Part shown: positions 1 to 7,759 of the stretch, piece after piece
Position numbering within the stretch: position 1 is the stretch's first letter
How the letters are laid out: each line of letters starts with the position of its first letter
Notes under the pieces: model-generated
The model's database searches: none
What the model saw: the letters and a program-made list of their open reading frames with translations, nothing else
Told to the model about the DNA's origin: nothing
Program-made: the position numbers and the translations under genes
Assembly: GCA_026394025.1 (NCBI GenBank)
Contig: JAPKZC010001149.1
Coordinates: 3,430 to 15,903, forward strand
Reading direction: 5' to 3'
Length of the DNA stretch: 12,474 nt
Source: Candidatus Solibacter sp.
GTDB lineage: Bacteria; Acidobacteriota; Terriglobia; Bryobacterales; Bryobacteraceae

Positions 1-1
1 G

Positions 2-1318
2 CACCTGCTGGAATGGCGCGATGGCAATCTGCACAGCGAAGTATGGTGGAAGATCCCTTCGGGCGCGACGCGAGCGATCTCGCTGGGCTCGGCCAAAGAA
101 GAATTGGACTGGCTGCTGGACGATGCGGTGCGGGAGCATCTGATTGCGGATGTTCCGCTGGGCGTGTGGGCGTCGGGGGGCCTGGATTCGTCGGCGATTC
201 TGCACTACGCGGCGGCCCGGACGGCGGGAAAACTGAAGACGTTTTCGGTATCGTTTCAAGGCCGGAGTTTCGACGAAAGCCCGTACTTCCGTGAGATCGC
301 GCGCAAATACGGGACGGACCATCACGAATTCGATCTGAACCCGGAAGTAGAGTTGCAGAGCGCGATTGCGGACTTCGCGTACTACTCGGACGAACCGAGC
401 GCGGACGCGGGGGCACTACCGGTGTGGTTTCTCTCGCGGATGAGCCGGCGGCACGTGACGGTGGCGCTCTCGGGCGAGGGCGCGGACGAGTTATTCGGCG
501 GGTATCTGACATACCAGGCGGACCGGCTGTTGAAGCCGTTCCGGCGGCTGGCGCCGGCTGGACTGCGGCGACTGCTACGCGGCGCGCTGGAGCGGTACAT
601 GCCGGTGTCCGACGACAAGATCAGCTTGGAATACAAGCTGAAGCGGTGGCTGGAAGGCAGCCTGCTGAATCCGGATGAGGCGCACTTTTTCTGGAACGGA
701 ACTTTCTCGCCGGAGCAGTTGGCACAGATCCGTCCGGGGACGAATGGCAGCGGGTTGCAGAGACTGGTCGACGAACTGGGGATGGAGCGGCAAGGGGTGC
801 TACAGCGATATTTGACGGTGGATCAGAATTACTACTTGCCCGACGATATTTTGTACAAGACGGACCGGATGAGTATGGCACATTCGCTGGAGGTACGTCC
901 GCCGTTCCTGGATCACCGGATCGTGGAATTCGCAGCAGGGCTCCCGCAACGGCTGAAGATCCGCGGGGGGACGCAGAAGTACGTGCTGCGAGAGCTGATG
1001 CGCGGCAAATTGCCGGGGACGGTACTGAAGCGCAAGAAAACGGGATTCGACATACCGACTCACGATTGGTTCCGAGGCGTATTGCGGGGATTGCTGCTGG
1101 ACACAGTAACGCCGGAGGCAATCTCGGCGACGGGCATTTTCGACGGGCGCGCGATTGAGACACTGATACGCGATCATATGGAGAGGCGGATCAATGTCGG
1201 ATATCACTTATGGGGCCTGCTGACGCTGTTCCTGTGGATGAAGAGATGGAAGGTGGAGGTACCGCCAACGGCGGAATCGGTTCCGCAGGCGAACGCGCGG
1301 GTCTTCGCTACGAGATAA
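2..1318 (+). CDS. asnB: Asparagine synthase (glutamine-hydrolysing), C-terminal part, 5' partial
   Basis: The gene enters from the left edge in frame 2; 438 codons are visible before TAA. What remains is the synthetase domain, which adenylates aspartate with ATP and transfers ammonia to make asparagine or, in polysaccharide clusters, amidates related substrates. Visible landmarks are the PP-loop SGGLDSS (bases 173-193), the hallmark LSGEGADELFGGY (about 468-506), DRMSMAHSLEVRPPFLDHR (about 862-918) and the lysine-rich KRKKTGFDIP near the C-terminus, which in this family lies near the pyrophosphate site. The N-terminal glutaminase domain with its catalytic Cys lies outside the window, so glutamine use cannot be checked. 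The TTG at 104 is internal, because homologous-looking sequence is open upstream of it to the edge. The 3' end overlaps the following glycosyltransferase gene, suggesting translational coupling in a cell-envelope or exopolysaccharide operon. The family is certain; the physiological substrate is not. Confidence 0.93.
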   Translation, partial: HLLEWRDGNLHSEVWWKIPSGATRAISLGSAKEELDWLLDDAVREHLIADVPLGVWASGGLDSSAILHYAAARTAGKLKTFSVSFQGRSFDESPYFREIARKYGTDHHEFDLNPEVELQSAIADFAYYSDEPSADAGALPVWFLSRMSRRHVTVALSGEGADELFGGYLTYQADRLLKPFRRLAPAGLRRLLRGALERYMPVSDDKISLEYKLKRWLEGSLLNPDEAHFFWNGTFSPEQLAQIRPGTNGSGLQRLVDELGMERQGVLQRYLTVDQNYYLPDDILYKTDRMSMAHSLEVRPPFLDHRIVEFAAGLPQRLKIRGGTQKYVLRELMRGKLPGTVLKRKKTGFDIPTHDWFRGVLRGLLLDTVTPEAISATGIFDGRAIETLIRDHMERRINVGYHLWGLLTLFLWMKRWKVEVPPTAESVPQANARVFATR

Positions 1319-3051
1319 TTGTCGCGCTGGTGGCGGCGGTGATTTTCGTGGGCTGCATGGTGAGCCCGCCATCGCTGATGGACGACGTGGACGCGGTGCA
1401 GGCGCAGATTGCACGCAACATGCTGCAATCGGGCGACTGGGTGACGGCGCGGCTGGACGGGGTCGCGTACCTCGAAAAATCTCCCTTGAAATACTGGATG
1501 ATGGCGGTGTCTTTCGCCATTTTCGGCGCACACGACTGGGCGGCGCGGATACCGATCGCATTGAGCACGGTATTGTTGTGCTGGGTGACGGCGCGGTTTG
1601 GGGCGTGGGCATTCGGGCGGCGCGTGGGGTTGCAGTCGGGCCTAGTGTTAGGGACGAGCGTGGGGCTGTTTCTGTTCACGCGGATCCTGATTCCGGATGT
1701 GATGTTGACGCTCACGATCACGCTCGCACTGTGGGGAATGGTGCGCGCGCTGGAGGAAGAGGAACGGCACGCGACGGCGTGGGCGATGGCGATGTGGGCG
1801 GCGATTGGCACAGGATTGCTGCTGAAGGGACTTATCGCGGCGGCGTTCCCGGTGGCCACGGGGCTGTTGTATCTGGGGCTGACGAAGCAGTTACTGGCGG
1901 TGCGGACGTGGCGGCGGTTGCAGGTGGTTTGGGGGATGTTGCTGGCGCTCGCGATCGCGGCGCCGTGGCACGTGCTGGCGACGCTGCGCAATCCGCCGTA
2001 CTTCGACTTCACGATGCACAGCGAGAAGGGCTCATATCACGGATTCTTCTGGTTTTACCTGATCAACGAGCACGTGCTGCGGTTTCTGAATCTGCGGTAT
2101 CCGCGGGACTACAACACGGTGCCGCGGGCATATTTCTGGCTATTTCACCTGTTGTGGTTTTTTCCGTGGAGCCTGTATTTTCCGGCGGCCCTGCGGTTGA
2201 AGTACCGGGGAGCGGACCGCGCATCGCGAGTGCGCCTGTTGTGTTTGTGCTGGGCGGGGTTCATCCTGACGTTCTTCACGTTTTCGACGACGCAGGAGTA
2301 TTACTCGATGCCATGCTATCCGGCGCTGGCGCTGCTATTGGGATGCGCGATGACGAGCGGGGACGGGTGGCTGAAGTGGGGGAGACGAGCGACGGGGGTA
2401 GTGACGGCGCTGGCGCTGGCGGCGATCTGCGCGATTCTGTGGACTGTACGGAACGTGGCGGCGCCGGGGGATATCGCGTCGGCGCTGAGTCAGAATCCGG
2501 ATGTGTACACGCTATCGCTGGGGCACATGACGGATTTGACGATTGCGTCGTTCGCCTATTTGCGAGGGCCGCTGGCAGTGGCGGGGGTGGCGTTCGCGGT
2601 GGGGACGTGGGGGGCGTGGCGGGGGCGCGGGGTGGCGGCGCTGGTGGCGATGATGGTGCTGTTTTTCCATGCAGCGCGGATGGCGCTGGTGGTGTTCGAT
2701 CCGTACATGTCGTCGCGACCGCTGGCGGAAGCACTGCTGACGGCGCCGGCGGGCAAGTTGATTGTGGACGACCAGTATTACACGTTCTCGTCGGTATTCT
2801 TCTACACGAACCGGCGGGCGTATCTATTGAACGGGCGGGTAAACAACCTGGACTACGGATCGTACGCACCGGACGCACCGCAGGACGTGTTTATCGATGA
2901 CGCGGAATTCCGGCGACTGTGGAACGGCGAGGCCCGGTATTACCTTGTAGTGGAAGGGCCAAAGGCCCAGCGACTGGAGCAACTGGCGGGCAAAACGCGG
3001 TTCCATTTGCAGAAATATAGCGGCGGAAAATACCTGTTCACCAATCATTGA
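1210..3051 (+). CDS. ArnT/PMT-type integral membrane glycosyltransferase
   Basis: This 613-aa multi-pass membrane protein belongs to the GT-C superfamily (PMT_2/ArnT-like). Such enzymes transfer a sugar from a polyprenyl-phosphate donor to lipid A, protein or another acceptor on the outer face of the inner membrane. After an N-terminal hydrophobic helix (about 35-52), the first periplasmic loop carries the acidic motif MDDVDAVQAQIARNML (57-72) and then EKSPLKYW (89-96). These match the catalytic-loop pattern of ArnT, in which the acidic pair is DE rather than DD. About ten further hydrophobic segments follow, and the last roughly 90 residues look soluble and probably periplasmic. The start is uncertain: ATG 1210 gives a 109-base overlap with asnB, and ATG 1246 in the same frame would remove 12 residues. 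Neither has a strong ribosome binding site. Donor and acceptor cannot be read from sequence; the asnB neighbour points to surface glycan modification. Confidence 0.88.
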   Translation: MGPADAVPVDEEMEGGGTANGGIGSAGERAGLRYEIIVALVAAVIFVGCMVSPPSLMDDVDAVQAQIARNMLQSGDWVTARLDGVAYLEKSPLKYWMMAVSFAIFGAHDWAARIPIALSTVLLCWVTARFGAWAFGRRVGLQSGLVLGTSVGLFLFTRILIPDVMLTLTITLALWGMVRALEEEERHATAWAMAMWAAIGTGLLLKGLIAAAFPVATGLLYLGLTKQLLAVRTWRRLQVVWGMLLALAIAAPWHVLATLRNPPYFDFTMHSEKGSYHGFFWFYLINEHVLRFLNLRYPRDYNTVPRAYFWLFHLLWFFPWSLYFPAALRLKYRGADRASRVRLLCLCWAGFILTFFTFSTTQEYYSMPCYPALALLLGCAMTSGDGWLKWGRRATGVVTALALAAICAILWTVRNVAAPGDIASALSQNPDVYTLSLGHMTDLTIASFAYLRGPLAVAGVAFAVGTWGAWRGRGVAALVAMMVLFFHAARMALVVFDPYMSSRPLAEALLTAPAGKLIVDDQYYTFSSVFFYTNRRAYLLNGRVNNLDYGSYAPDAPQDVFIDDAEFRRLWNGEARYYLVVEGPKAQRLEQLAGKTRFHLQKYSGGKYLFTNH

Positions 3052-3146
3052 AAATTATATTTCCTCTGTTTTCCATTAGTTACAAAATCTCTCTGGGGTA
3101 GTGGCAATACTTCGGGTGTTATTGTCGAGTCAGGGAAAGGTTGTTT
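3052..3146. other. AT-rich junction between host locus and phage block
   Basis: The 40 bases 3051-3090 contain only 9 G or C, in sharp contrast to the GC-rich genes on both sides. This is where the host-like genes end and the phage module begins. A TTGAAA at 3048-3053 resembles a -35 box, but the best -10-like strings nearby (TTCCAT at 3071, TACAAA at 3081) are poor or badly spaced, so I do not call a promoter. Any promoter for the late operon would have to lie here or further upstream. No tRNA and no clear direct repeat that would mark an attachment site was seen. A GTG at 3101 opens a frame that runs through the terminator into the next gene; a short leader peptide is possible but unsupported. 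Confidence 0.5.
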
Positions 3147-3176
3147 GGCTTCGCGAGTTTTCGCGAAGCCTTTTTT
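3147..3176 (+). terminator. Rho-independent terminator upstream of terminase genes
   Basis: A perfect 10-bp stem, GGCTTCGCGA (3147-3156) and TCGCGAAGCC (3161-3170), closes a GTTT loop and is followed by TTTTTT (3171-3176). This is a strong intrinsic terminator for + strand transcription. It lies 96 bases after the glycosyltransferase stop and only 17 bases before the proposed GTG start of the next gene. It either ends the host operon or acts as a gate on the phage late operon. Confidence 0.9.
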
Positions 3177-3193
3177 GTTTTGAGGAGCACAAG

Positions 3194-3460
3194 GTGAACA
3201 AGGGCAAAAAACAAGAGAAGGCTCCCAAATCCTGTCAGGAATGCGAGCGCTGGGCGGAAGTGAGGAACAAGCTACGGGTGAGCGGCGTACTCACCGACGT
3301 CATCAAGAAGATGGAGGAAAAGCTTAAGACGGAGGAATTCAAGGCTTCGGTGGCAGACTACCTGAAGTTAGTGCAGATGGAAAAAGACATCGACGACGAG
3401 GAGACGAAGGAGATCAAGGTTACATGGGTCGAACCGGTCAGATCAAGCACCGAGACATAA
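3194..3460 (+). CDS. Small phage protein, candidate terminase small subunit
   Basis: This 88-aa, highly charged, mostly helical protein sits directly before the large terminase gene, where tailed phages usually encode the DNA-recognising small terminase subunit. I chose GTG 3194 because GAGGAG lies at 3182-3187 with a 6-base spacer. The longer frame from GTG 3101 would have to be translated through the terminator hairpin. Near the N-terminus there is a CQEC pair (one CxxC), followed by helices rich in Lys and Glu (about residues 28-75). No helix-turn-helix motif can be named by eye, so the role rests on position. The 3' end overlaps terL by 37 bases. It could instead be an unrelated small DNA-binding or regulatory protein. 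Confidence 0.6.
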   Translation: MNKGKKQEKAPKSCQECERWAEVRNKLRVSGVLTDVIKKMEEKLKTEEFKASVADYLKLVQMEKDIDDEETKEIKVTWVEPVRSSTET

Positions 3461-4728
3461 GTTACGACCCGTTACCTTCCCAGAAGAAGTTCCACGCACT
3501 AGAAAACAGGTTCAAGGGCTTTTCCGGGCCGATCGGCAGCGGGAAGAGCCAGGCGCTGTGTCAAGAGGCCATCCGGCTGAGCTACATGAATCCGGGACGG
3601 CTGGGGCTCCTGGGAGCGCCAACTTATCCGATGTTGCGGGATGCCACGCAGGCGGCGTTGATCGAGATATTGGAAAGCAATGAAATCCCGTACGAACATA
3701 ACAAGGCCGAAAACACGTTCGTAATGCAGGATACGCGGTCGCGGATTCTGTTCCGGCCGGTGGAGGAATTCGAACGGTTGCGCGGGACGAACCTGGCGTG
3801 GTTCGGACTGGACGAACTGACGTACACGCAGGAAGAATCGTGGCTGCGTCTGGAAGGCCGGCTGCGGGATCCGAAGGCGACGCGGTTGTGCGGATTCGGG
3901 GTATGGACGCCGAAGGGGTACGACTGGGTATACCGGAAGTTCATTTCGGATCCGGTAAACGGGTATGGGGCGGTGCTGGCGGAGCCGTTCGAAAACCGGC
4001 ACCTGCTGGAAAAGATCGGGGATTTCTACGAGCGGCTGAAGGACAGCTACGACGAGAAGTTCTACCAGCAGGAGGTGATGGGGTCTTACCTGAGCATGGA
4101 GGGAGGCCGGGTGTACTCCTCATTCGACCGGAACGCCCACGTACGGGAAGTGACGGTGAATCCGTACCAGCCCTTGTGGTGGACGCTCGATTTCAACGTG
4201 GACCCGATGAGTTCGTTGATCGTACAGCGGGCGGGCGAGATGGTGCAGGTGGTGGGAGAGATCGTGATCAGGCACGGGACGACGACGCAAGCGTGCGAGG
4301 AGTTCCTGCGGCGGTTTCCGCGACACGATACGGGAGTGTTGGTGTTCGGGGACGCATCGGGACACCAGCAGCAGACCACAGGGGCGACGGATTACGATAT
4401 GGTCCGCGAGCATTTTGCGGCACACGGGAACATGACGGTGGAGTACCGGGCGCCGAAGTCGAACCCGAGCGTGCGGGAGCGAATCAACCTGACGAACCGG
4501 CAACTGAGATCGGCGGCGGGGAAGGTCGGGTTGCTGGTAGATCCGGGGTGCAAGGAACTGGTGAAGGACCTGGAGCAGGTGTGTTTCAAGGCGGACACGA
4601 ATCAGATCGACAAAGACCGTGACCGGTTGCGGACGCATCTGTCGGACGCATTGGGGTATCTCCTGTGGCAGGAGTGCCGGGTGGTGGCGAAGATCGGGGA
4701 GCGGAATTTTCCGATAGTGGGATTTTAA
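3424..4728 (+). CDS. terL: Phage terminase large subunit (TerL)
   Basis: This 434-aa protein is the packaging motor and DNA-cutting subunit. The N-terminal ATPase shows Walker A GPIGSGKS (35-42), Walker B with the catalytic glutamate in LAWFGLDE (124-131; D130, E131) and a coupling-motif-like GFGVWTPKG (157-165). The C-terminal RNase H-like nuclease shows the expected spaced acidic residues: D256 in LWWTLDFN, D310 in VFGDASG and D408 in SDALGYL. Both activities therefore look intact and the length is normal. ATG 3424 overlaps the preceding gene by 37 bases; AAGGAG at 3407-3412 lies 11 bases upstream. The portal gene follows within about a dozen bases. TerL is expected to dock on the portal, hydrolyse ATP to translocate DNA and cut the concatemer. 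A headful or GTA-like mode is possible but is not readable from the motifs. Confidence 0.95.
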   Translation: MGRTGQIKHRDISYDPLPSQKKFHALENRFKGFSGPIGSGKSQALCQEAIRLSYMNPGRLGLLGAPTYPMLRDATQAALIEILESNEIPYEHNKAENTFVMQDTRSRILFRPVEEFERLRGTNLAWFGLDELTYTQEESWLRLEGRLRDPKATRLCGFGVWTPKGYDWVYRKFISDPVNGYGAVLAEPFENRHLLEKIGDFYERLKDSYDEKFYQQEVMGSYLSMEGGRVYSSFDRNAHVREVTVNPYQPLWWTLDFNVDPMSSLIVQRAGEMVQVVGEIVIRHGTTTQACEEFLRRFPRHDTGVLVFGDASGHQQQTTGATDYDMVREHFAAHGNMTVEYRAPKSNPSVRERINLTNRQLRSAAGKVGLLVDPGCKELVKDLEQVCFKADTNQIDKDRDRLRTHLSDALGYLLWQECRVVAKIGERNFPIVGF

Positions 4729-4740
4729 CAGGTGGAGAGA

Positions 4741-6105
4741 ATGCAAAACATCAACCGGGAGCATCCGGACTACGTGGCGCGGAAGGCGATGTGGAAGCAG
4801 TACAAGGATCTGTACGCAGGGGGGGAGCACTTGCGGCTGAACGCGAGCGAGTACCTGGTGCGGCGGCAGAAGGAGCCGGGACAGGTGTACGAGGAGCGGT
4901 TGCGGCGAGTGTTCTACGAGAACTACGTGGGGTCGATTGTGGACTGGTACGCCGCGACTCTGATGCGGCGGGAGCCGATGCTGCAGTTTGAGGGTAGCGA
5001 TGCGGGAGCGAAGAACTTCTATAACCTCCTTTCGGACGACTGCGACCTGAAGGGGACGAACCTGCACGAGTTCTTCCGGCAGCGCTTTGTGGAGGTGATG
5101 GTGTGCGGGAGCAGTTTCGTGGTGGTGGACTTCCCGAAGGCGGGCGGGGTGGCGCAGACCCGGGCGGAAGAGGACGCGAGCGGGAGATCGCGGGCCTACC
5201 TTTCGGAATACGCGGCGGACGAACTGATCAACTGGAACTACGACGAGACGGGCGGGCTGGACTGGGTAGTCGTGCGGACGTCGAGCCTGCAGCAATCGAA
5301 AGTAACGGATGCGAAGTGGGAGAAAGAGACGCGGTGGATATACTACGACCGCGAGAACTATCAAGTGTTCCGCAAAGCGGGCGAGGCACAGGCGATCGAG
5401 CTAGTGGATGAAGGGCGGCACGGATTAGCCGCGCAGCGCCGCGTGCCGGTATTCGAGATGAAAGTGTCGGAGGGGTTGTGGCTGATGAACAAGGCCGCAC
5501 TTCTGCAATTGGAACACTTCAACAAGTCCAACGCGCTTTCCTGGGCGTTGACGATGGGACTGTTCGCGAGTCCGGTAATTTTTTCGGATAAGGAATGGAA
5601 CCAAGTAATGGGGGAGAGCTACTTCATCCAACTCGGCAAAGAAGACCGATTCGGGTGGACGGAGCCGGAAGGCAAGGTTTATCAGATAGCAGCGGACAAC
5701 CTGGTCCGGTTAAAGGACGAAATCTACCGTGTTTGCTATCTGATGAACCAGGCGGGAACGTCGAGCGACGTGCGGATGAGCGGGCTCAGCAAACAGAGGG
5801 ACTTCGGCGTGACGCAGGAGGTATTGCGCGGGTACGGGGACATGCTGAAGGACGCGATGAAGCAGGTTCTGCGGGCGATCGCGGAGGCGCGACAGGACGA
5901 GGTATCGATCGATGTCTCGGGGATGGACGAATTCGACATTGGCGATTTCGGCAACGAACTGGACGACGCCAAGAAGCTGCTGGATTTAGGGATCGAATCG
6001 GAGACGCTGAAGAAGCAGGTATTCAAGAAGCTGGCGTTCAAGTACTTGTGCGACGCGCGGCAGGAGATCAAGAACCGGGTGGCGGACGAGATCGACGCAG
6101 GGTAG
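4741..6105 (+). CDS. Phage portal protein
   Basis: The roughly 454-aa protein lies immediately after terL and has the look of a portal (DUF4055-like in style). The N-terminus HPDYVARKAMWKQYKDLYAG (9-28) introduces a region with tyrosine- and arginine-rich helices. A conserved-looking central part follows, around ELINWNYDETGGLDWVVVRT (161-180), and then a long helical segment near GTSSDVRMSGLSKQRDFG, typical of portal stem and crown regions. It should form the dodecameric ring at one capsid vertex through which TerL pumps DNA. GTG 4732 is also in frame, but ATG 4741 is preceded by AGGTGGAG and is preferred. The protein ends in a helical, charged tail. It is followed by an unusual 193-base gap before the scaffold gene. 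Identification rests on position, size and overall pattern rather than on a catalytic motif. Confidence 0.87.
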   Translation: MQNINREHPDYVARKAMWKQYKDLYAGGEHLRLNASEYLVRRQKEPGQVYEERLRRVFYENYVGSIVDWYAATLMRREPMLQFEGSDAGAKNFYNLLSDDCDLKGTNLHEFFRQRFVEVMVCGSSFVVVDFPKAGGVAQTRAEEDASGRSRAYLSEYAADELINWNYDETGGLDWVVVRTSSLQQSKVTDAKWEKETRWIYYDRENYQVFRKAGEAQAIELVDEGRHGLAAQRRVPVFEMKVSEGLWLMNKAALLQLEHFNKSNALSWALTMGLFASPVIFSDKEWNQVMGESYFIQLGKEDRFGWTEPEGKVYQIAADNLVRLKDEIYRVCYLMNQAGTSSDVRMSGLSKQRDFGVTQEVLRGYGDMLKDAMKQVLRAIAEARQDEVSIDVSGMDEFDIGDFGNELDDAKKLLDLGIESETLKKQVFKKLAFKYLCDARQEIKNRVADEIDAG

Positions 6106-6298
6106 GGAAAATGCGGCGAAAGCCCTGGCAGCGTGAGAGCGTGGATTTGACGTGGAGGCTCGGAGGCGCGGAGACGCGGAGGACACGTAGGAGTTGGGGA
6201 AAGGCTTCGACGGCGGGGAGGAAGGCAAAACCTGAGAGCGCAGAGGAAACGGAGAGAAGCACGGACTCGGCGCGAGTAAGCAAGGGATTGGGAGGTAT
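6106..6298. repeat. Non-coding spacer with decayed 8-base tandem repeat
   Basis: This gap interrupts an otherwise tightly packed operon. Between about 6153 and 6187 an 8-base unit is repeated: CGGAGGCG (6161-6168), CGGAGACG (6169-6176) and CGGAGGAC (6177-6184), with related GGAGGCT just before and TAGGAG just after. A looser version (CGCAGAGGAAACGGAGAG and so on) continues to about 6270. From memory, similar purine-rich short-period strings are found in intergenic regions of many bacterial chromosomes; this was not checked. An open frame from ATG 6111 (81 codons, Arg-rich) crosses the region and overlaps the scaffold start, but its sequence is only the translated repeat. Confidence 0.55.
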
Positions 6299-6850
6299 AT
6301 GGAAGGCATCGACATACAGGCGATCGTACGGCAGGCAGTACAGGAGTTCGTGAACAACGAACAGGCGAAGACGGAGCCGGCGCACAAGGCAGAGTTGCAG
6401 GAGGAGCGGAAGCGCCGGGAGCAACTAGAGCGCCGACTGAACGAACTAGTGGAAGAGAACAAGCGGAGCCGCAAGATGGCGGCGGAAGCAGAGCGGAGTT
6501 CGACGGTACGGGCCGAACTGCAGCGACTAGGAGTAGGGAAGATCGATCTTGCGTTCAGAGCGGTGCAGGACGGGATCGTACGGACCGAGGACGGGCGGCT
6601 AGTAGCCCGCAACGAGGCCGGCGAAACGTCGTTGAAGGAATACCTGACCGCGTTCGTGAACGAGAATCCGGAGTTCCTCCCGGCGCGGATTGCCGGGGGC
6701 ACGGGGATGACGGCCACCCTGAAAGCTCCGGCGGCAGGCCGGGAGACGGTGGACCTGGAGCGGATACGCCCGGGAATGAGCGCCGAGGAAATGCAGCGGG
6801 TACGAGAAGAAATCGTGCGCGTGGCGTCGCAGACCATGAAGGGGCTGTGA
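6299..6850 (+). CDS. Phage scaffold-like protein
   Basis: This 183-aa protein lies between portal and coat genes, the usual place of the internal scaffold that guides procapsid assembly. Residues about 28-78 are strongly charged and heptad-like (ELQEERKRREQLERRLNELV), predicting a long coiled coil. The C-terminal part (about 155-183) is a basic and acidic amphipathic helix, of the kind scaffolds use to touch the coat protein. There is no protease motif, and no separate capsid protease gene is seen, so a non-cleaved, P22-like scaffold is plausible. The ATG is preceded by GGGAGG (6290-6295), an excellent ribosome binding site. The assignment rests on position and composition. Confidence 0.75.
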   Translation: MEGIDIQAIVRQAVQEFVNNEQAKTEPAHKAELQEERKRREQLERRLNELVEENKRSRKMAAEAERSSTVRAELQRLGVGKIDLAFRAVQDGIVRTEDGRLVARNEAGETSLKEYLTAFVNENPEFLPARIAGGTGMTATLKAPAAGRETVDLERIRPGMSAEEMQRVREEIVRVASQTMKGL

Positions 6851-6925
6851 AGAGGCCCATGGCAGGGCAGGTAAGCCCGGGGTGTGGGTGTAGTGAAGAA
6901 ACGAAACTTTTGAGGGAGAGAATGA

Positions 6926-7759
6926 ATGGCAGCTATTACTTCGAGTAACGTCGCGAACGCGATTGTCAAGTTGGTGGCGGTGGACGCATTGCCGGTGCTG
7001 ATCGGGAACCTCGTGATGGGGAACCTGGTAAATCGCGATTACGAGCCGGTGCTGGCGCAAGCTGGCGACACGGTAAACGTGCCGATTCCGCCGACGATGG
7101 TGGCGAACAACATCGCCGAGGGCGGAACGGTACAGACGCAGAATCCAAGTCTGGGGAACGCGCAGATTGTGCTGAACACCCACGCGGAAGCGACATTCCA
7201 GATACCGGACGTAACCAAGGTATTGGCGGTTCCGGATTTGCTGAGGATCTACATGGAGCCGGCGGTAGCAGCGATCGCGCAGAAGATGGAAAGCGATCTA
7301 CTGGCGCTTTATGCGGGGTTCACGGCGAACACTCCGGTGGGGACGCCGGGGACAACGATCACGGAAGCGATCATCGACGCGGCGGAGACTGCGCTGTTTT
7401 TGGCGAAGGTACCGCAGGGCGAGCAGAAGTTCATCGTGGTGGACGCGGCTACGTACTCGGCGTGGCGGCAAATTCCGCGATTCAGCGAATTCCAGACGGC
7501 TGGCGACGCGGGACTGCGGTCGCTGATTGACGGCACTGTAGGTAAGGTCAAGGACTTCTTCGTGTTCCGCTCGCAGTTCGTGGCGAAGACCGGATCGAGT
7601 CCGATCTCGACGCACAACCTGGCGTTCGCCAAGAGCGCAATCGGCCTGGTGGTTCGGCGAAGCTACCAGCCGAACACGCTGGCGCAGCAGTTCACGGTAG
7701 ACGTGCTGTACGGCTGCGGGGTTCTACGGAACTCGGCGGGCGTCCAGGTGAATACCTAG
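6926..7759 (+). CDS. Major capsid protein, P22 coat-like HK97 fold
   Basis: This 277-aa protein should be the main shell subunit. The N-terminal pattern NLVNRDYEPVLAQAGDTVNV (33-52), followed by IPPT and EGGTVQTQ, is typical of P22 coat-like major capsid proteins: an N-arm, then an RDYE..GDTV..P strand segment. A helix-rich region follows (IYMEPAVAAIAQKMESDLLA, about 108-127), as in the spine helix of the fold. The C-terminus NTLAQQFTVDVLYGCGVLR fits the terminal strand. It is much shorter than P22 coat itself (about 430 aa), so the extra insertion domain of P22 is probably absent. GAGGGAGAG lies just before the ATG. A 294-base hairpin-rich spacer follows, which may help set the high expression expected of a capsid gene. 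Confidence 0.9.
   Translation: MAAITSSNVANAIVKLVAVDALPVLIGNLVMGNLVNRDYEPVLAQAGDTVNVPIPPTMVANNIAEGGTVQTQNPSLGNAQIVLNTHAEATFQIPDVTKVLAVPDLLRIYMEPAVAAIAQKMESDLLALYAGFTANTPVGTPGTTITEAIIDAAETALFLAKVPQGEQKFIVVDAATYSAWRQIPRFSEFQTAGDAGLRSLIDGTVGKVKDFFVFRSQFVAKTGSSPISTHNLAFAKSAIGLVVRRSYQPNTLAQQFTVDVLYGCGVLRNSAGVQVNT

Noticed and set aside
1578..2900. 440-codon frame inside the glycosyltransferase gene
   Set aside because: Gly/Ala/Asp-rich shadow of the membrane protein gene, with no recognisable motif.
3048..3086. Sigma-70 type promoter before the phage block
   Set aside because: TTGAAA is a fair -35 box, but no -10 element is found at proper spacing; not called.
3101..3193. Upstream extension of the small terminase candidate from GTG 3101
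   Set aside because: It would be translated through the terminator hairpin, while GTG 3194 has GAGGAG at ideal spacing. A leader peptide is not excluded but is unsupported.
4120..5364. 414-codon antisense open frame
   Set aside because: It lies opposite terL and portal; long antisense frames are expected in GC-rich genes, and the His/Arg/Leu/Pro-rich translation has no domain pattern.
6111..6353. 81-codon Arg-rich frame across the portal-scaffold gap
   Set aside because: It translates the tandem repeat and overlaps the scaffold start, which has a much better ribosome binding site; composition is repeat-driven.
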